Shown in pieces: positions 1 to 6,972 of a DNA stretch of 49,719 bases; positions within the stretch are counted from its first letter, which is position 1, and every line of letters begins with the position of its first letter. The DNA lies in IMG/VR virus record IMGVR_UViG_3300046819_000105, positions 1 to 49,719 of that record. One strand, given 5' to 3'. Both the position numbers and the translations under genes were made by a program. The stretch is from a virus. The notes under the pieces are model-generated. The model worked only from the letters and a program-made list of their open reading frames with translations. It searched no databases and was not told the DNA's origin.

Positions 1-15
1 GTATAGGAACCGATA

Positions 16-237
16 ATGGAATACCCAGTTAATATCTCGGCTCGAGAATTGGATAATATCACGGTGCAGAACCTTAAATTGCACCGTGAATCATTGTGCG
101 AATTGATCCAAGATTATCAGCAGAATGATAAGATATTGGATGCGTATCAGCGTTCCCTTTTAATGGGGTATCAGGAGGCATTATATGGTATTGAAGCCGT
201 TTTAAAACACCTCGATTATTGCATGGTGCGATACTAA
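16..237 (+). CDS. Small hypothetical phage protein, 73 aa
   Basis: A mostly helical, charged 73-residue protein with no motif I recognise. The ATG is the first in the frame, and its stop codon overlaps the next start (TAATG), so it looks like the first visible member of a coupled early operon that began before the window. The product resembles the many small host-takeover proteins of large phages only in size and setting. Function unknown. Confidence 0.7.
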   Translation: MEYPVNISARELDNITVQNLKLHRESLCELIQDYQQNDKILDAYQRSLLMGYQEALYGIEAVLKHLDYCMVRY

Positions 238-419
238 TGTTAACCGATAAGGATAAACTATGCAATTTATTCGATGAATTTGGAATAGAATATAGTCAAG
301 TCCAAAATGTTATAACAATCGAAGCCAAAACAAAAGGCGTGGAAGGTTATGGTGGGTTTGTAACCGACTTTTCATTCGATGAAAATGGAAAGTTTATTAT
401 CGCTGGAGTATGGGAATAA
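237..419 (+). CDS. Small hypothetical protein, 60 aa
   Basis: The ATG at 237 overlaps the stop of the upstream gene (TAATG), which favours it over a TTG at 219. The protein begins with a charged helix and continues with alternating beta-type segments (VITIEAKTKG, GGFVTDFSF). No family is recognised. It is probably translated by coupling to its neighbour. Confidence 0.65.
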   Translation: MLTDKDKLCNLFDEFGIEYSQVQNVITIEAKTKGVEGYGGFVTDFSFDENGKFIIAGVWE

Positions 420-421
420 TA

Positions 422-631
422 ATGTATATTGAAAGAATTAAACACGCCTTATGGATATTGGATATTTGGTATGCCGCTGGTACTACCCAATTTGTTACCA
501 ATTTAAACAGTCCTAATTTAAACCAATATCATAGAAAGAAACTAAAGTTTATAACCATGGGATTAATCCAACATGATCGGCATTTATTAGGAACTGTTTC
601 TCAAAGTTTACAACCAAAAGATATTGTATAG
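422..631 (+). CDS. Small hypothetical protein, 69 aa
   Basis: A 69-residue protein rich in aromatic residues at its N-terminus (ALWILDIWYAAG) followed by a basic helix. An in-frame ATG at 410 is also possible. The start at 422 lies 2 nt after the upstream stop and is preferred by spacing. No recognisable domain. Confidence 0.55.
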   Translation: MYIERIKHALWILDIWYAAGTTQFVTNLNSPNLNQYHRKKLKFITMGLIQHDRHLLGTVSQSLQPKDIV

Positions 632-643
632 AATAAGAAACAA

Positions 644-985
644 ATGGCATTTAAAAACACCTACTATATTGTTGCCGCTAATGTAAAGGAATATAATGAT
701 TGGTTAACATCCGATAGACCGAATCATATTATACCAGAAAAGGCTACTGGTGAATTTTACCATATAAGGTACGTTTCAAGTCCCGATATACTCCGTGGAT
801 TATCGGATATAAAAGGGTTCTATTTACCCGGTTGTGAAAGGCACCTATATTATAATACAATTAGATCCGTTATTGAAACGATTAAAGCAGGCAATAGGGT
901 TAAAATAGTTTCAGTTAATAACAATGTAATTACAGGCAATCAAATACACCAAGTTTGGGTGGATGAATATGATGGGAATAGGTAA
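644..985 (+). CDS. Hypothetical protein, 113 aa
   Basis: A mixed alpha/beta protein with beta segments near residues 5-12 (YYIVAANV) and 85-95 (VKIVSVNNNV), and a central helix. No catalytic motif is obvious and the ribosome-binding site is weak. The gene sits in line with its upstream neighbours on the same strand, 12 nt after the previous stop. Function unknown. Confidence 0.65.
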   Translation: MAFKNTYYIVAANVKEYNDWLTSDRPNHIIPEKATGEFYHIRYVSSPDILRGLSDIKGFYLPGCERHLYYNTIRSVIETIKAGNRVKIVSVNNNVITGNQIHQVWVDEYDGNR

Positions 986-1081
986 ATGAACGGGAACCCT
1001 TGTCCAGTACGAAGCCTCGAACCGATAGGACGAGCCAGGACGAACGGAAACGGTTTGACTAATAGTGGCGTATGGGTGTAG
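986..1081 (+). CDS. Possible 31-aa micro-ORF
   Basis: The ATG abuts the upstream stop (TAAATG), so it could be translated by termination-reinitiation. The stretch is clearly more GC-rich than its surroundings and encodes a Gly/Asn/Arg-rich peptide (contains GRARTNGNGLTNSG). It could equally be a structured noncoding stretch. I cannot decide from one sequence. Confidence 0.25.
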   Translation: MNGNPCPVRSLEPIGRARTNGNGLTNSGVWV

Positions 1082-1121
1082 GAATGAAAGTTTCTGGATC
1101 AAACTGGAGAATCCTGAATGG

Positions 1122-1150
1122 TTGACAAAGATTCTGGAATAGTTTATGGT
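1122..1150 (+). promoter_or_regulatory. Candidate sigma-70 promoter
   Basis: TTGACA at 1122-1127, 17-bp spacer, TATGGT at 1145-1150. The -35 is perfect and the -10 matches 4 of 6. It would drive the small basic protein at 1182 and the genes after it. Confidence 0.5.
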
Positions 1151-1181
1151 ATTGGAATGGTATTTGGTATGGATTTGGATA

Positions 1182-1364
1182 ATGTCGGATAGATCGAATC
1201 GTGATATTGGTCGCAAACGAGAATACAAGAAACACTCCAATCTATGTGGTTGTTGGCATTGCGAGCGTGGTGCAGTTAAGAAAAAGATAAAAGAAGAACG
1301 GGCCAAACGTAAGGAAATCCAAAAAATGCTTGGTTATAGTAGAATCGGATCAGATAACATATGA
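1182..1364 (+). CDS. Small basic Cys-containing protein, 60 aa
   Basis: Starts at ATG 1182, since an upstream in-frame ATG at 1146 would fall inside the candidate promoter. The protein is strongly basic with a compact Cys cluster (CGCWHC, about residues 19-24) followed by a Lys/Arg/Glu-rich helix (KKKIKEERAKRKEIQK). This looks like a small nucleic-acid-binding or zinc-binding protein, but no family can be named. Confidence 0.55.
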   Translation: MSDRSNRDIGRKREYKKHSNLCGCWHCERGAVKKKIKEERAKRKEIQKMLGYSRIGSDNI

Positions 1365-1488
1365 GTGGTGTGAGGTAAGAGGTAATGTACGAGCCGGCAG
1401 GTCAGCGAGGTAAGACATTCCAGGATTTGTCGAGGTAAAGTCGAGGTGTCATCCTTTGACTAAGCAGAGATAAAAAACTATTACTGTT
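1365..1488 (+). other. Intergenic stretch with repeated GAGGTAA-like words
   Basis: This 124-nt gap contains several GAGGTAA/AGGTAA words (near 1371, 1378, 1407 and 1433) and two tiny coupled reading frames (5 aa at 1361, 17 aa at 1385). It is more GC-rich than its flanks. It directly precedes an HNH endonuclease gene, so it may be structured RNA or scar sequence from the mobile gene. No Rfam-like element is recognised. Confidence 0.3.
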
Positions 1489-1968
1489 ATGAATATAACA
1501 AAAGAATACCTACATCAATTGTTTGATTATAACGAAGGTCAATTGTATTGGAAGGTCGACCGTGGTACAAATAAAATGAAAGGCAAAAGGGCCGGGTGTT
1601 TATATAAAGGTTATATTCGCATACGATTGCATGATGTGAAATACGGTGAACACCAATTGGTATGGTTATATCATCACGGTGAAATGCCTCAACAGATCGA
1701 TCACATAAACAATGACGGTAGAGATAATAGAATAGAAAATCTGAGAATAGCTACACCATTACAAAATAATCAAAATGCTACAATAAGGAAAGACAACACG
1801 ACAGGAATAAAAGGTGTATGTAAAGGTTACAAGGACAAATGGCAGGTTCATGTGAGAATAAATGGTAAAAAACATTATTTCGGATCATATGATGACATTG
1901 AATTTGCCGAACTGGTTGCCATTGAGGCAAGAAACAAGTACCATGGCATTTTTGCCAATCATGGGTGA
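1489..1968 (+). CDS. HNH endonuclease with AP2 DNA-binding domain
   Basis: A 159-aa homing-type endonuclease. Residues about 50-90 form the HNH core, with His55, the DHINNDGRDNRIENLR segment at 71-86 and conserved Asn residues that would bind the metal and coordinate the scissile phosphate. Residues about 105-145 form an AP2-like DNA-binding domain (TGIKGV...W.VHVRINGKKHYFGSYDD). Such genes are selfish mobile elements common in T4-like phages and are often free-standing, as here. It lies between a GC-rich noncoding stretch and a Lar-type gene. No split gene or group I intron core is visible around it. The domain call is confident; the target site is unknown. Confidence 0.9.
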   Translation: MNITKEYLHQLFDYNEGQLYWKVDRGTNKMKGKRAGCLYKGYIRIRLHDVKYGEHQLVWLYHHGEMPQQIDHINNDGRDNRIENLRIATPLQNNQNATIRKDNTTGIKGVCKGYKDKWQVHVRINGKKHYFGSYDDIEFAELVAIEARNKYHGIFANHG

Positions 1969-1972
1969 TATT

Positions 1973-2179
1973 ATGAATGTTGAATTGAAACCTTGTCCGT
2001 TCTGTGGTTCTGAAGCCAATATACAATCTCGGATGGACGAAGATATTTGGTCGCATGATACGGTAAAGTGGGTACGAGTACAGTGTGGCGGTTGTGATGT
2101 TGAAACACCCGAATGGCCCGAATCTGTTGCCGAGGACGAAGTTTATGCTGTTTGGAATAGTAGAGTTGGAGAGAAGTGA
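1973..2179 (+). CDS. Lar-family restriction alleviation-like zinc ribbon
   Basis: A 68-aa protein starting LKPCPFCGSEA with a second CxxC (CGGC) about 30 residues later, then a PEWPESVAEDEVYAVWNSRVG tail split here only for length. This pattern is the Lar-like restriction alleviation family (PF14354), whose founding member Rac Lar modulates type I restriction. Most phage members are untested. Start chosen at ATG 1973; ATG 1961 adds four residues. Its stop overlaps the next start (TGATG). An antirestriction role is an inference from family and position among early genes. Confidence 0.75.
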   Translation: MNVELKPCPFCGSEANIQSRMDEDIWSHDTVKWVRVQCGGCDVETPEWPESVAEDEVYAVWNSRVGEK

Positions 2180-2685
2180 TGAAGATTGAAAACTGTGCAA
2201 TGGATGATATTCGTGTTGGTGACCATACCGATTTTGGTGCCAATACTGTATTGATTCAGATTACTGACCCAGCAATGGAACCACCAATTCCTGCCAAGAA
2301 CTTTCATTCTATTTTCCAGTTTGAATTTCTGGACTTGGATGATGCAGATATTGCTAAGCATGATGATGATGCAGGGTTTGCTGAGTTTGTCATTACTGAG
2401 CAACAAGCACAAGAACTGGTCGATATTCTAAAGTTTGCACAGGAAAAGGAACTGAATGTGACCGTGCATTGTATTGCTGGTGTGTGCCGTTCCGGTGCGG
2501 TTGTTGATGTTGCTGAAATGATGGGATTCGAACCAACCAATCGTTTTCGTGCACCTAACCTCCGTGTTAAACACCTGATGATGAAGGCATTGGGTTGGAC
2601 ATATGATAGTGAAGAAAAGCCTTACATGGTCAATCAAGATAAAGAATTGAAGCATGTAAAACCTGGTGATTTTGGATTGTGGTGA
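2179..2685 (+). CDS. Cys-based protein phosphatase-like (dual-specificity type)
   Basis: A 168-aa protein with a canonical HCx5R signature, VHCIAGVCRSGAV, at about residues 97-109 (nucleophile Cys98, Arg104). This is the active site of protein tyrosine and dual-specificity phosphatases. The upstream ~90 residues are mixed alpha/beta, in line with the small DSP fold. GGAG at 2168-2171 supports ATG 2179 rather than GTG 2176. Such genes occur sporadically in large phages and probably dephosphorylate host proteins or nucleotides. The substrate cannot be read from the sequence. Confidence 0.75.
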   Translation: MKIENCAMDDIRVGDHTDFGANTVLIQITDPAMEPPIPAKNFHSIFQFEFLDLDDADIAKHDDDAGFAEFVITEQQAQELVDILKFAQEKELNVTVHCIAGVCRSGAVVDVAEMMGFEPTNRFRAPNLRVKHLMMKALGWTYDSEEKPYMVNQDKELKHVKPGDFGLW

Positions 2686-2689
2686 TAAT

Positions 2690-3064
2690 ATGAAGATTGC
2701 AATTAATCGTTGTTATGGTGGGTTCTCAATCAGTGATGAGGCTGTATGGCATTATGCCAAGTTAAAAGGGATCAATCTTGTTGCACGACAAAGAGATGGT
2801 GATATGAGCCGATTCTTTGGTTCGACCTTTTACATTGATGGCATTGAGGATGATGACCATTATTTTTCAACCCATTTTAGTTCCTGGGATGGACAGGCTC
2901 GAACTGATCCTTATCTGATTCAGACGATTGAAGAATTGGGTGAGGCAGCCAATGGTGCCTGTGCCGAAATTATGATAGTTGATGTGCCTGATGATGTTGA
3001 ATGGTATATTGGAGAATATGATGGTATGGAAACTGTACATGAAGAGCATAGGATGTGGCCATGA
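2690..3064 (+). CDS. Conserved phage protein, 124 aa
   Basis: Begins MKIAINRCYGGFSISDEAV and continues with a central acidic region and an EELGEAANGACAEI...VDVPDDVEWYIGEYDG pattern. I recognise this as a family widespread in tailed phages, with no assigned function. Start is ATG 2690 rather than an upstream alternative at 2666. Its stop overlaps the next ATG (ATGA), so the two are probably co-translated. Confidence 0.8.
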   Translation: MKIAINRCYGGFSISDEAVWHYAKLKGINLVARQRDGDMSRFFGSTFYIDGIEDDDHYFSTHFSSWDGQARTDPYLIQTIEELGEAANGACAEIMIVDVPDDVEWYIGEYDGMETVHEEHRMWP

Positions 3065-3396
3065 CCTTGTTTGAAAAGTTGGAACAAAAATATCCAAATA
3101 ATTTTTCATCATGTTTTGATTTTTCTCCGCCTGAAGGTTGGTACGATCTGGTTGAGAAACTGGTTGACCAAGTGATTGCACTTGATCCTGAAATCAAGAT
3201 TGACCAAGTGAAGGAGAAGTTTGGTGGTCTGAGGTTCTATGTGGCATACGCCAGTGATGATGTGCATTTTCTAATTGAAACTGCCGAAGATGCATCCGAG
3301 AGGACTTGCCAAGTGTGTGGTAAAGATGGTAGGATGGTAAGTGTGTATGGTTATTATGCCGCATTATGTGAGGAACATGAGAATGAAAACCTTTGA
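3061..3396 (+). CDS. Conserved phage protein with C-terminal Cys pair, 111 aa
   Basis: Starts at the ATG of an ATGA overlap (3061). It contains a PPEGWYDLVEKL segment and QVKEKFGGLRFY, features of a family common in proteobacterial phages. Near the C-terminus a CQVCG knuckle and later Cys suggest metal binding. Function unknown. The gene belongs to the coupled 2.7-6.9 kb operon. Confidence 0.8.
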   Translation: MTLFEKLEQKYPNNFSSCFDFSPPEGWYDLVEKLVDQVIALDPEIKIDQVKEKFGGLRFYVAYASDDVHFLIETAEDASERTCQVCGKDGRMVSVYGYYAALCEEHENENL

Positions 3397-3634
3397 TGAT
3401 TGGTTTCAAGAACTAGAAGGACACTGCTTGCGTAGTGAACGATTCTACGATTCATTGGATGCCTTTAATTCTAAACCGGCACTGGCTGCATCATTGTTAT
3501 TGTGGTTGGAGGCTGCATATGAATCTGGTCGAGAACACATGAAGGAAGATGCCGTTCAAACAGCACAACAGTTTGCCCGTAAGATGGATGCAGGCAAGGA
3601 ACATATTGTAGTTGCATTGGAGAATTTAGAATGA
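3383..3634 (+). CDS. Hypothetical helical protein, 83 aa
   Basis: Start placed at ATG 3383 with AGGA eight bases upstream, overlapping the previous gene by 14 nt. ATG 3377 is an alternative. The protein is nearly all helical (LAASLLLWLEAAYESGREHMKED). No family is recognised. Confidence 0.65.
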   Translation: MKTFDDWFQELEGHCLRSERFYDSLDAFNSKPALAASLLLWLEAAYESGREHMKEDAVQTAQQFARKMDAGKEHIVVALENLE

Positions 3635-3837
3635 GTAACCGTTTTGATTTAGAACAACAGATTTTGGATGCATGGAAAGTCGTAGATGATATTAATTTGG
3701 CCTTTGAATTGTCTATGGACAACAACGACCGAGACCAAATGGCCAACCTATTACTTGGTTTGAAAACCTTGTATGATGTGAAGTTTAATAAACTGTGGGA
3801 CACCTTTGAACAATGTGTGAGGAATAAAGAGCTATGA
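3631..3837 (+). CDS. Hypothetical helical protein, 68 aa
   Basis: ATGA overlaps both upstream and downstream (3631 and 3834) show tight translational coupling. The product is acidic and helical, with no motif. Similar small proteins recur in early regions of myoviruses, so it is probably a real gene of unknown role. Confidence 0.7.
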   Translation: MSNRFDLEQQILDAWKVVDDINLAFELSMDNNDRDQMANLLLGLKTLYDVKFNKLWDTFEQCVRNKEL

Positions 3838-4271
3838 CTAACCAACAACGAGCATCCATGCAGATGGCGTTGGAGGCTTTGGAAGAAATACACCGAGGCA
3901 ATATGACACCGATGGCAGAAGAAAGCTGGAATAAAGCAATCACCGCCCTGCGTGAAGCATTGGCGCAGCCGCAAGAACCGGTGGCACACAAATGGCCTTT
4001 GATGGGTTATGGGAATGTAGCTATTGGAGGAGGCATAAACCCCGGAGATGGAACACCTTGTCTGCTATATCTAGACATGGGGGAGATACGAGATATTGAT
4101 GCTGATACCAGCGACTTATTTCCTATTGGGTCTGCTGCCGATCCAGAAAAATTGATGGCGTGTATTCGGTTTAAGGATAGCGCTGCAATACAGCAGACTA
4201 TTGATGTGCTACAGGAAATGCAGGCTGAAATTGGTCACACAGACACAAGTGCAAGCTATACCGGAGCATGA
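3834..4271 (+). CDS. Mosaic small protein, EALAQPQ-type, copy 1
   Basis: A 145-aa protein built from an N-terminal module (MQMALEALEE...AITALREALAQPQ) and a unique C-terminal module. The N-terminal module is shared at DNA level with the gene at 6136: 30 and 42 identical bases at 3858-3887 and 3934-3975. The N-terminal half is a helical pair; the C-terminal half looks like a small globular domain (TPCLLYLDMGEIRDIDADTSD). Modules of this kind are common in phages of Betaproteobacteria and look exchangeable. Function unknown. Confidence 0.75.
   Translation: MTNQQRASMQMALEALEEIHRGNMTPMAEESWNKAITALREALAQPQEPVAHKWPLMGYGNVAIGGGINPGDGTPCLLYLDMGEIRDIDADTSDLFPIGSAADPEKLMACIRFKDSAAIQQTIDVLQEMQAEIGHTDTSASYTGA
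3858..3975 (+). repeat. Conserved module block A+B, copy 1
   Basis: Two perfect matches to a second gene: 3858-3887 equals 6154-6183 (30 nt) and 3934-3975 equals 6236-6277 (42 nt), with a variable segment between. The GC-richness and nucleotide identity point to recent recombination or duplication rather than protein-level selection alone. Confidence 0.85.
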
Positions 4272-4272
4272 A

Positions 4273-4893
4273 ATGAATAGCCAAACGAAAGAAGTTATGC
4301 AGATGGCAAAAGCGGCTTTGAGCGCCATGCTGACGCACATGGGAATGGATGAAGATGATTGGAACAAACCAACATTCGACCAAGCCCGTAAAGCGGAAGC
4401 CGCCATTGACGAAGCATTGGAGCAGTCGCAAGGTGAGCACCCGCCAAGCCGTCATTGCGAGTGTGCCAAGTGTGTTGAGTATTTTGGTGATTCCGTGTGT
4501 GAGTCTAGCTTCCACCCAGAGACATGGAAGCCGCAAGAACCTCCACCGGTTCCTGATGTTGTGAAACGTGTTTTGCGCTTTGCTGGAAAAACAAGGCGGC
4601 AGGTCAGCAACCCGTGCTTAACAGCTAATGATTGTATTGAACTTGCAGACTGGATGGTTGCAAATCACAGAGCTAATGAAAACTGTGAATGTAACTATTG
4701 CCTTAATCATTTCACCCCGCCATCCGTTGAAGCCGCAGTAGAGGCAACGAAAGAGAAGGCAGCGAAGGTGTGCGGCGAGTTTGCTCAAAAGTGGTGGTCA
4801 CTCCACTGTGACACGAACAAACATATGGAAACAACGCTTAAGGCACACAACGATTTTTGCACCTTGCAATCAGCCATAAGAGGTATGAAATGA
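4273..4893 (+). CDS. Mosaic Cys-containing protein, related to 6136 gene
   Basis: A 206-aa protein starting at ATG 4273 (GGAG at 4263-4266), 1 nt after the preceding stop. The N-terminus is a diverged version of the helical AEAAIDEALEQSQGE module. The middle carries paired Cys (CECAKC, CECNYC) that may bind metal. The segment PPSVEAAVEATKEKAAKVC is nearly identical, at DNA level too, to the gene at 6136. It ends in an AIRGMK tail like the neighbouring genes. Probably an assembly of interchangeable modules; role unknown. Confidence 0.7.
   Translation: MNSQTKEVMQMAKAALSAMLTHMGMDEDDWNKPTFDQARKAEAAIDEALEQSQGEHPPSRHCECAKCVEYFGDSVCESSFHPETWKPQEPPPVPDVVKRVLRFAGKTRRQVSNPCLTANDCIELADWMVANHRANENCECNYCLNHFTPPSVEAAVEATKEKAAKVCGEFAQKWWSLHCDTNKHMETTLKAHNDFCTLQSAIRGMK
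4713..4772 (+). repeat. Conserved module block C, copy 1
   Basis: A 60-nt block matching 6480-6539 with two mismatches. It encodes PPSVEAAVEATKEKAAKVC in both genes. Together with block A+B it shows that three small genes in this region share recombining pieces. Confidence 0.85.
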
Positions 4894-5033
4894 TTTTTGT
4901 ATGGACGTTATCAGATGTTATTGGATTAATTCTAGTCGTGCTATTTGCTTTGATGTTTATACCAATGTGGATTTCTGTTTGGTATAGAAACCGAAAAGCC
5001 GACAAGGCCGCAGCCATAAGGAGCATGAAGTGA
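4890..5033 (+). CDS. Small single-pass membrane protein, 47 aa
   Basis: The ATGA overlap with the upstream gene gives the start, and the stop overlaps the downstream GTG. The product has one strong membrane segment (residues about 10-30, IGLILVVLFALMFIPMW) and a basic C-terminus (WYRNRKADKA). It ends in the AAIRSMK tail encoded by the recurring ATAAGGAGCATGAA sequence, which also serves as ribosome-binding site for the next gene. Function unknown; phage inner-membrane miniproteins often alter host physiology or exclusion. Confidence 0.65.
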   Translation: MIFVWTLSDVIGLILVVLFALMFIPMWISVWYRNRKADKAAAIRSMK

Positions 5034-5347
5034 GTCTCGATTCTTTCTTTGATGATGATAAACAAACAATTAAAGAAAAGATTAAACAACGCCGTGCACA
5101 GATGTTGGTCCATTCATGTATATACTATGAGCTAGACGGTAACATTGTGTCTGACCATAAATGGCAGGAATGGGCAGAAGAATTGGATCAATTACAGAAG
5201 TCGAATCCAGACTGCCTTGAAATAGGGTTCTATGACAAACATTTCCTAGATTGGGATGGAACAACCGGAGCCCACTTGCCACATCGTAATAGTTGGGTGT
5301 ATAATAAGGCACTTAATATGTTGAGAGATCATGAGAGGAAAAAATGA
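5030..5347 (+). CDS. LigA domain Ia-like phage protein, 105 aa
   Basis: Starts with GTG at 5030, four bases into the upstream stop and preceded by AAGGAG. Residues about 20-50 (RAQMLVHSCIYYELDGNI, then VSDHKWQEWAEELDQL) closely follow the pattern of domain Ia of NAD-dependent DNA ligase (YYxLDxPxVSDxxYDxLxxEL), the part that binds the NMN half of NAD+. The adenylation, OB and BRCT domains are absent. Such stand-alone domains occur in many phages with no known role. It could bind NAD+ or NMN. Similarity is clear; function is inferred. Confidence 0.7.
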   Translation: MSLDSFFDDDKQTIKEKIKQRRAQMLVHSCIYYELDGNIVSDHKWQEWAEELDQLQKSNPDCLEIGFYDKHFLDWDGTTGAHLPHRNSWVYNKALNMLRDHERKK

Positions 5348-5556
5348 GCAAGTTTACTTTGAAATGTGATAATGAAGGTCTAGTTAATACATTGGAATTT
5401 GATGCTGAGTATTTACCCAATGTTATAGAGAACATTGAGATTTTTCTAATGGGTTGTGGTTTCTATATTGAAAGTGGTGCCTTGCAGTTCATGGAGGCCG
5501 AACCAATTGAAAGCACACCAACTTATTTTAATACAGGTGATACATGTCTCAAGTAA
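5344..5556 (+). CDS. Hypothetical acidic protein, 70 aa
   Basis: ATGA overlap at 5344. A small acidic protein with alternating strands and a helix (VIENIEIFLMGCGFYI), no motif. Its end overlaps the next start by 13 nt. Probably real because of the coupled arrangement. Confidence 0.7.
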   Translation: MSKFTLKCDNEGLVNTLEFDAEYLPNVIENIEIFLMGCGFYIESGALQFMEAEPIESTPTYFNTGDTCLK

Positions 5557-5939
5557 TTGCAAGCGCATTGATTACACCTGATGGTACTATTCTACAATCA
5601 TACCATCGCCACGATTATAAGACCTACACCGATAAGAACGGTGAAGAATATATGATTGATGGTGGTGTTGATTATTGCCGTTCTAATGTGAACAATGAAC
5701 CTGCACAATATATCACAGTCACAATGGAAGATCCACATTCATTACGCCGTAAGTGGTTTCATTGGGGTACACGTGGTGTCAATGGTGACCAACCATTGGT
5801 ATGGAAACCATTGAAAGATTTGGACACAGATCACATTAAGGCCATTCTATCTACGCAATACCACATTGGTGAACACCTGATTGAATTATTTGAAGATGAA
5901 TTACACTTTCGTCACGATGCACTAGGAGAAATCGTATGA
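5544..5939 (+). CDS. Conserved phage protein, 131 aa
   Basis: Begins with LITPDGTILQSYHRHDY and has an internal WGTRGVNGDQPL...LKDLDTDHIKAIL pattern. I recognise this as a family spread through tailed phages of proteobacteria without a known function. The C-terminal half is helical with several His. ATGA overlap with the following gene. Confidence 0.8.
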   Translation: MSQVIASALITPDGTILQSYHRHDYKTYTDKNGEEYMIDGGVDYCRSNVNNEPAQYITVTMEDPHSLRRKWFHWGTRGVNGDQPLVWKPLKDLDTDHIKAILSTQYHIGEHLIELFEDELHFRHDALGEIV

Positions 5940-6136
5940 GTTTTACCACAGTTAAGAAGGCATATATTGTAACCAAACTAGGTTTCCGTCAAGGTGAACG
6001 ATTTAAAACCCTTGAAGATGCTAAGATGTATGCAGAACAGATTGCAAAGCGTACACCTTATGAAACACTGGAGATTTTTGAATGTAAGTATAACCTTGCT
6101 GCGGAACTACCAGTAGTTTATTACGGAGAAAAGTAA
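5936..6136 (+). CDS. Hypothetical protein, 66 aa
   Basis: A small basic alpha/beta protein (AYIVTKLGFRQGERFKTLEDAKMYAEQIAKR). It is coupled on both sides by ATGA/TAATG overlaps. No family is recognised. Confidence 0.7.
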   Translation: MSFTTVKKAYIVTKLGFRQGERFKTLEDAKMYAEQIAKRTPYETLEIFECKYNLAAELPVVYYGEK

Positions 6137-6603
6137 TGACTGATAGAGAAGCGATGCAGATGGCGTTGGAGGCTTTGGAAGAAGCTGTTGCGGGAATGGG
6201 AGGAAGCTATGCCATTTGGTCAATCACAGGCAAAGAAGCAATCACCGCCCTGCGTGAAGCATTGGCGCAGCCGCAAGGTGAGTGGGTGGCGTGGCAGCCG
6301 ATAGAAACACTTAAACCAACAGCAGATGAATTAGATATTCTTATGGGCGATGGTTCTGTTCTATGTAATGTGCTTACACAGGCGGACGGCGATTTATGGT
6401 GGGGTGGTTCTGGTACTGGAGAAAAGTTTATTGACCCAGAATATGCCGCTGTCACTCATTGGCGTAAACACTCAGACACCACCCCGCCATCCGTTGAAGC
6501 CGCAGTAGAGGCAACAAAAGAAAAGGCAGCGAAGGTGTGTGAGGAATTCCAAGACAAACCTTGCGGAATGCTTATGGCAGATATTATAAGGAGCATGAAA
6601 TGA
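6136..6603 (+). CDS. Mosaic small protein, EALAQPQ-type, copy 2
   Basis: A 155-aa protein with three modules: the N-terminal helical MQMALEALEE...ALREALAQPQGE module shared with the gene at 3834; a central WVAWQPIETL...DGSVLCNV...VTHWRKHS module of the DUF551 type (a small beta domain common in phages); and a C-terminal PPSVEAAVEATKEKAAKVC module shared with the gene at 4273. It is therefore a natural chimera of pieces seen separately 2 kb upstream. Function unknown. Confidence 0.75.
   Translation: MTDREAMQMALEALEEAVAGMGGSYAIWSITGKEAITALREALAQPQGEWVAWQPIETLKPTADELDILMGDGSVLCNVLTQADGDLWWGGSGTGEKFIDPEYAAVTHWRKHSDTTPPSVEAAVEATKEKAAKVCEEFQDKPCGMLMADIIRSMK
6154..6277 (+). repeat. Conserved module block A+B, copy 2
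   Basis: Partner of 3858-3975. The two perfect blocks are 6154-6183 and 6236-6277, and the spacer between them differs in length and sequence from copy 1. Confidence 0.85.
6480..6539 (+). repeat. Conserved module block C, copy 2
   Basis: Partner of 4713-4772, 58 of 60 positions identical. Both copies encode the same peptide near the C-terminus of their proteins. Confidence 0.85.
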
Positions 6604-6752
6604 ATTTATTTAATAAACCACCAATCACCGAAGATGAAGCATGGGAAATCTGGAAGGCCTGTGGTAAATTGGCAGGTGTAGATTACTATGAGTATGCTTT
6701 GAAGATTATTGAACTATACAAGGAAAAGACAGATGAAACGGTCGTTAGCTAA
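6600..6752 (+). CDS. Small hypothetical protein, 50 aa
   Basis: ATGA overlap with the preceding gene; the ATAAGGAGCATGAA sequence supplies its ribosome-binding site. Helical and acidic (ITEDEAWEIWKACGKLAG). It reads like a truncated form of small phage proteins with the same EDEAWE pattern. Function unknown. Confidence 0.65.
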   Translation: MNLFNKPPITEDEAWEIWKACGKLAGVDYYEYALKIIELYKEKTDETVVS

Positions 6753-6885
6753 TTATGCACACTATGTGTGTCCTGCGGTAATCCTCGTGTTGATTACTTT
6801 CATTCTTTGGTATGAATATAATCTTTGGGATGAATGTTTGGATACCAATTCTTTCTGGTACTGCTTAAGGGTATTAGGTAAGTAA
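6733..6885 (+). CDS. Small membrane protein, 50 aa
   Basis: An ORF overlapping the previous gene by 20 nt. It encodes a basic N-terminus, one membrane span (residues about 12-27, VCPAVILVLITFILWY) and a short outside tail with two Cys. AGGA sits 8 nt upstream of the ATG. The last gene of the early operon before the promoter at 6973. The remaining gap to 7028 holds only that promoter. Confidence 0.6.
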   Translation: MKRSLANYAHYVCPAVILVLITFILWYEYNLWDECLDTNSFWYCLRVLGK

Positions 6886-6972
6886 TCATTATCATACAGG
6901 ACATAGTTACTTATGAGTGATATTGTGAAATTTGATTGGTAAACATGGAAGATTGCCACAATCCAGTGATAG

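Noticed and set aside
986-1081. tRNA on the minus strand
   Set aside because: A TTCGAGG T-loop-like string is present but no matching 5-bp stem, anticodon arm or acceptor.
911-1306. A 131-aa minus-strand frame
   Set aside because: It crosses the end of a plus-strand gene, a promoter and another gene, has no ribosome-binding site and low-complexity composition.
1489-1968. Group I intron around the HNH gene
   Set aside because: The genes before and after are intact and unrelated, and no intron core pairing or split reading frame is visible.
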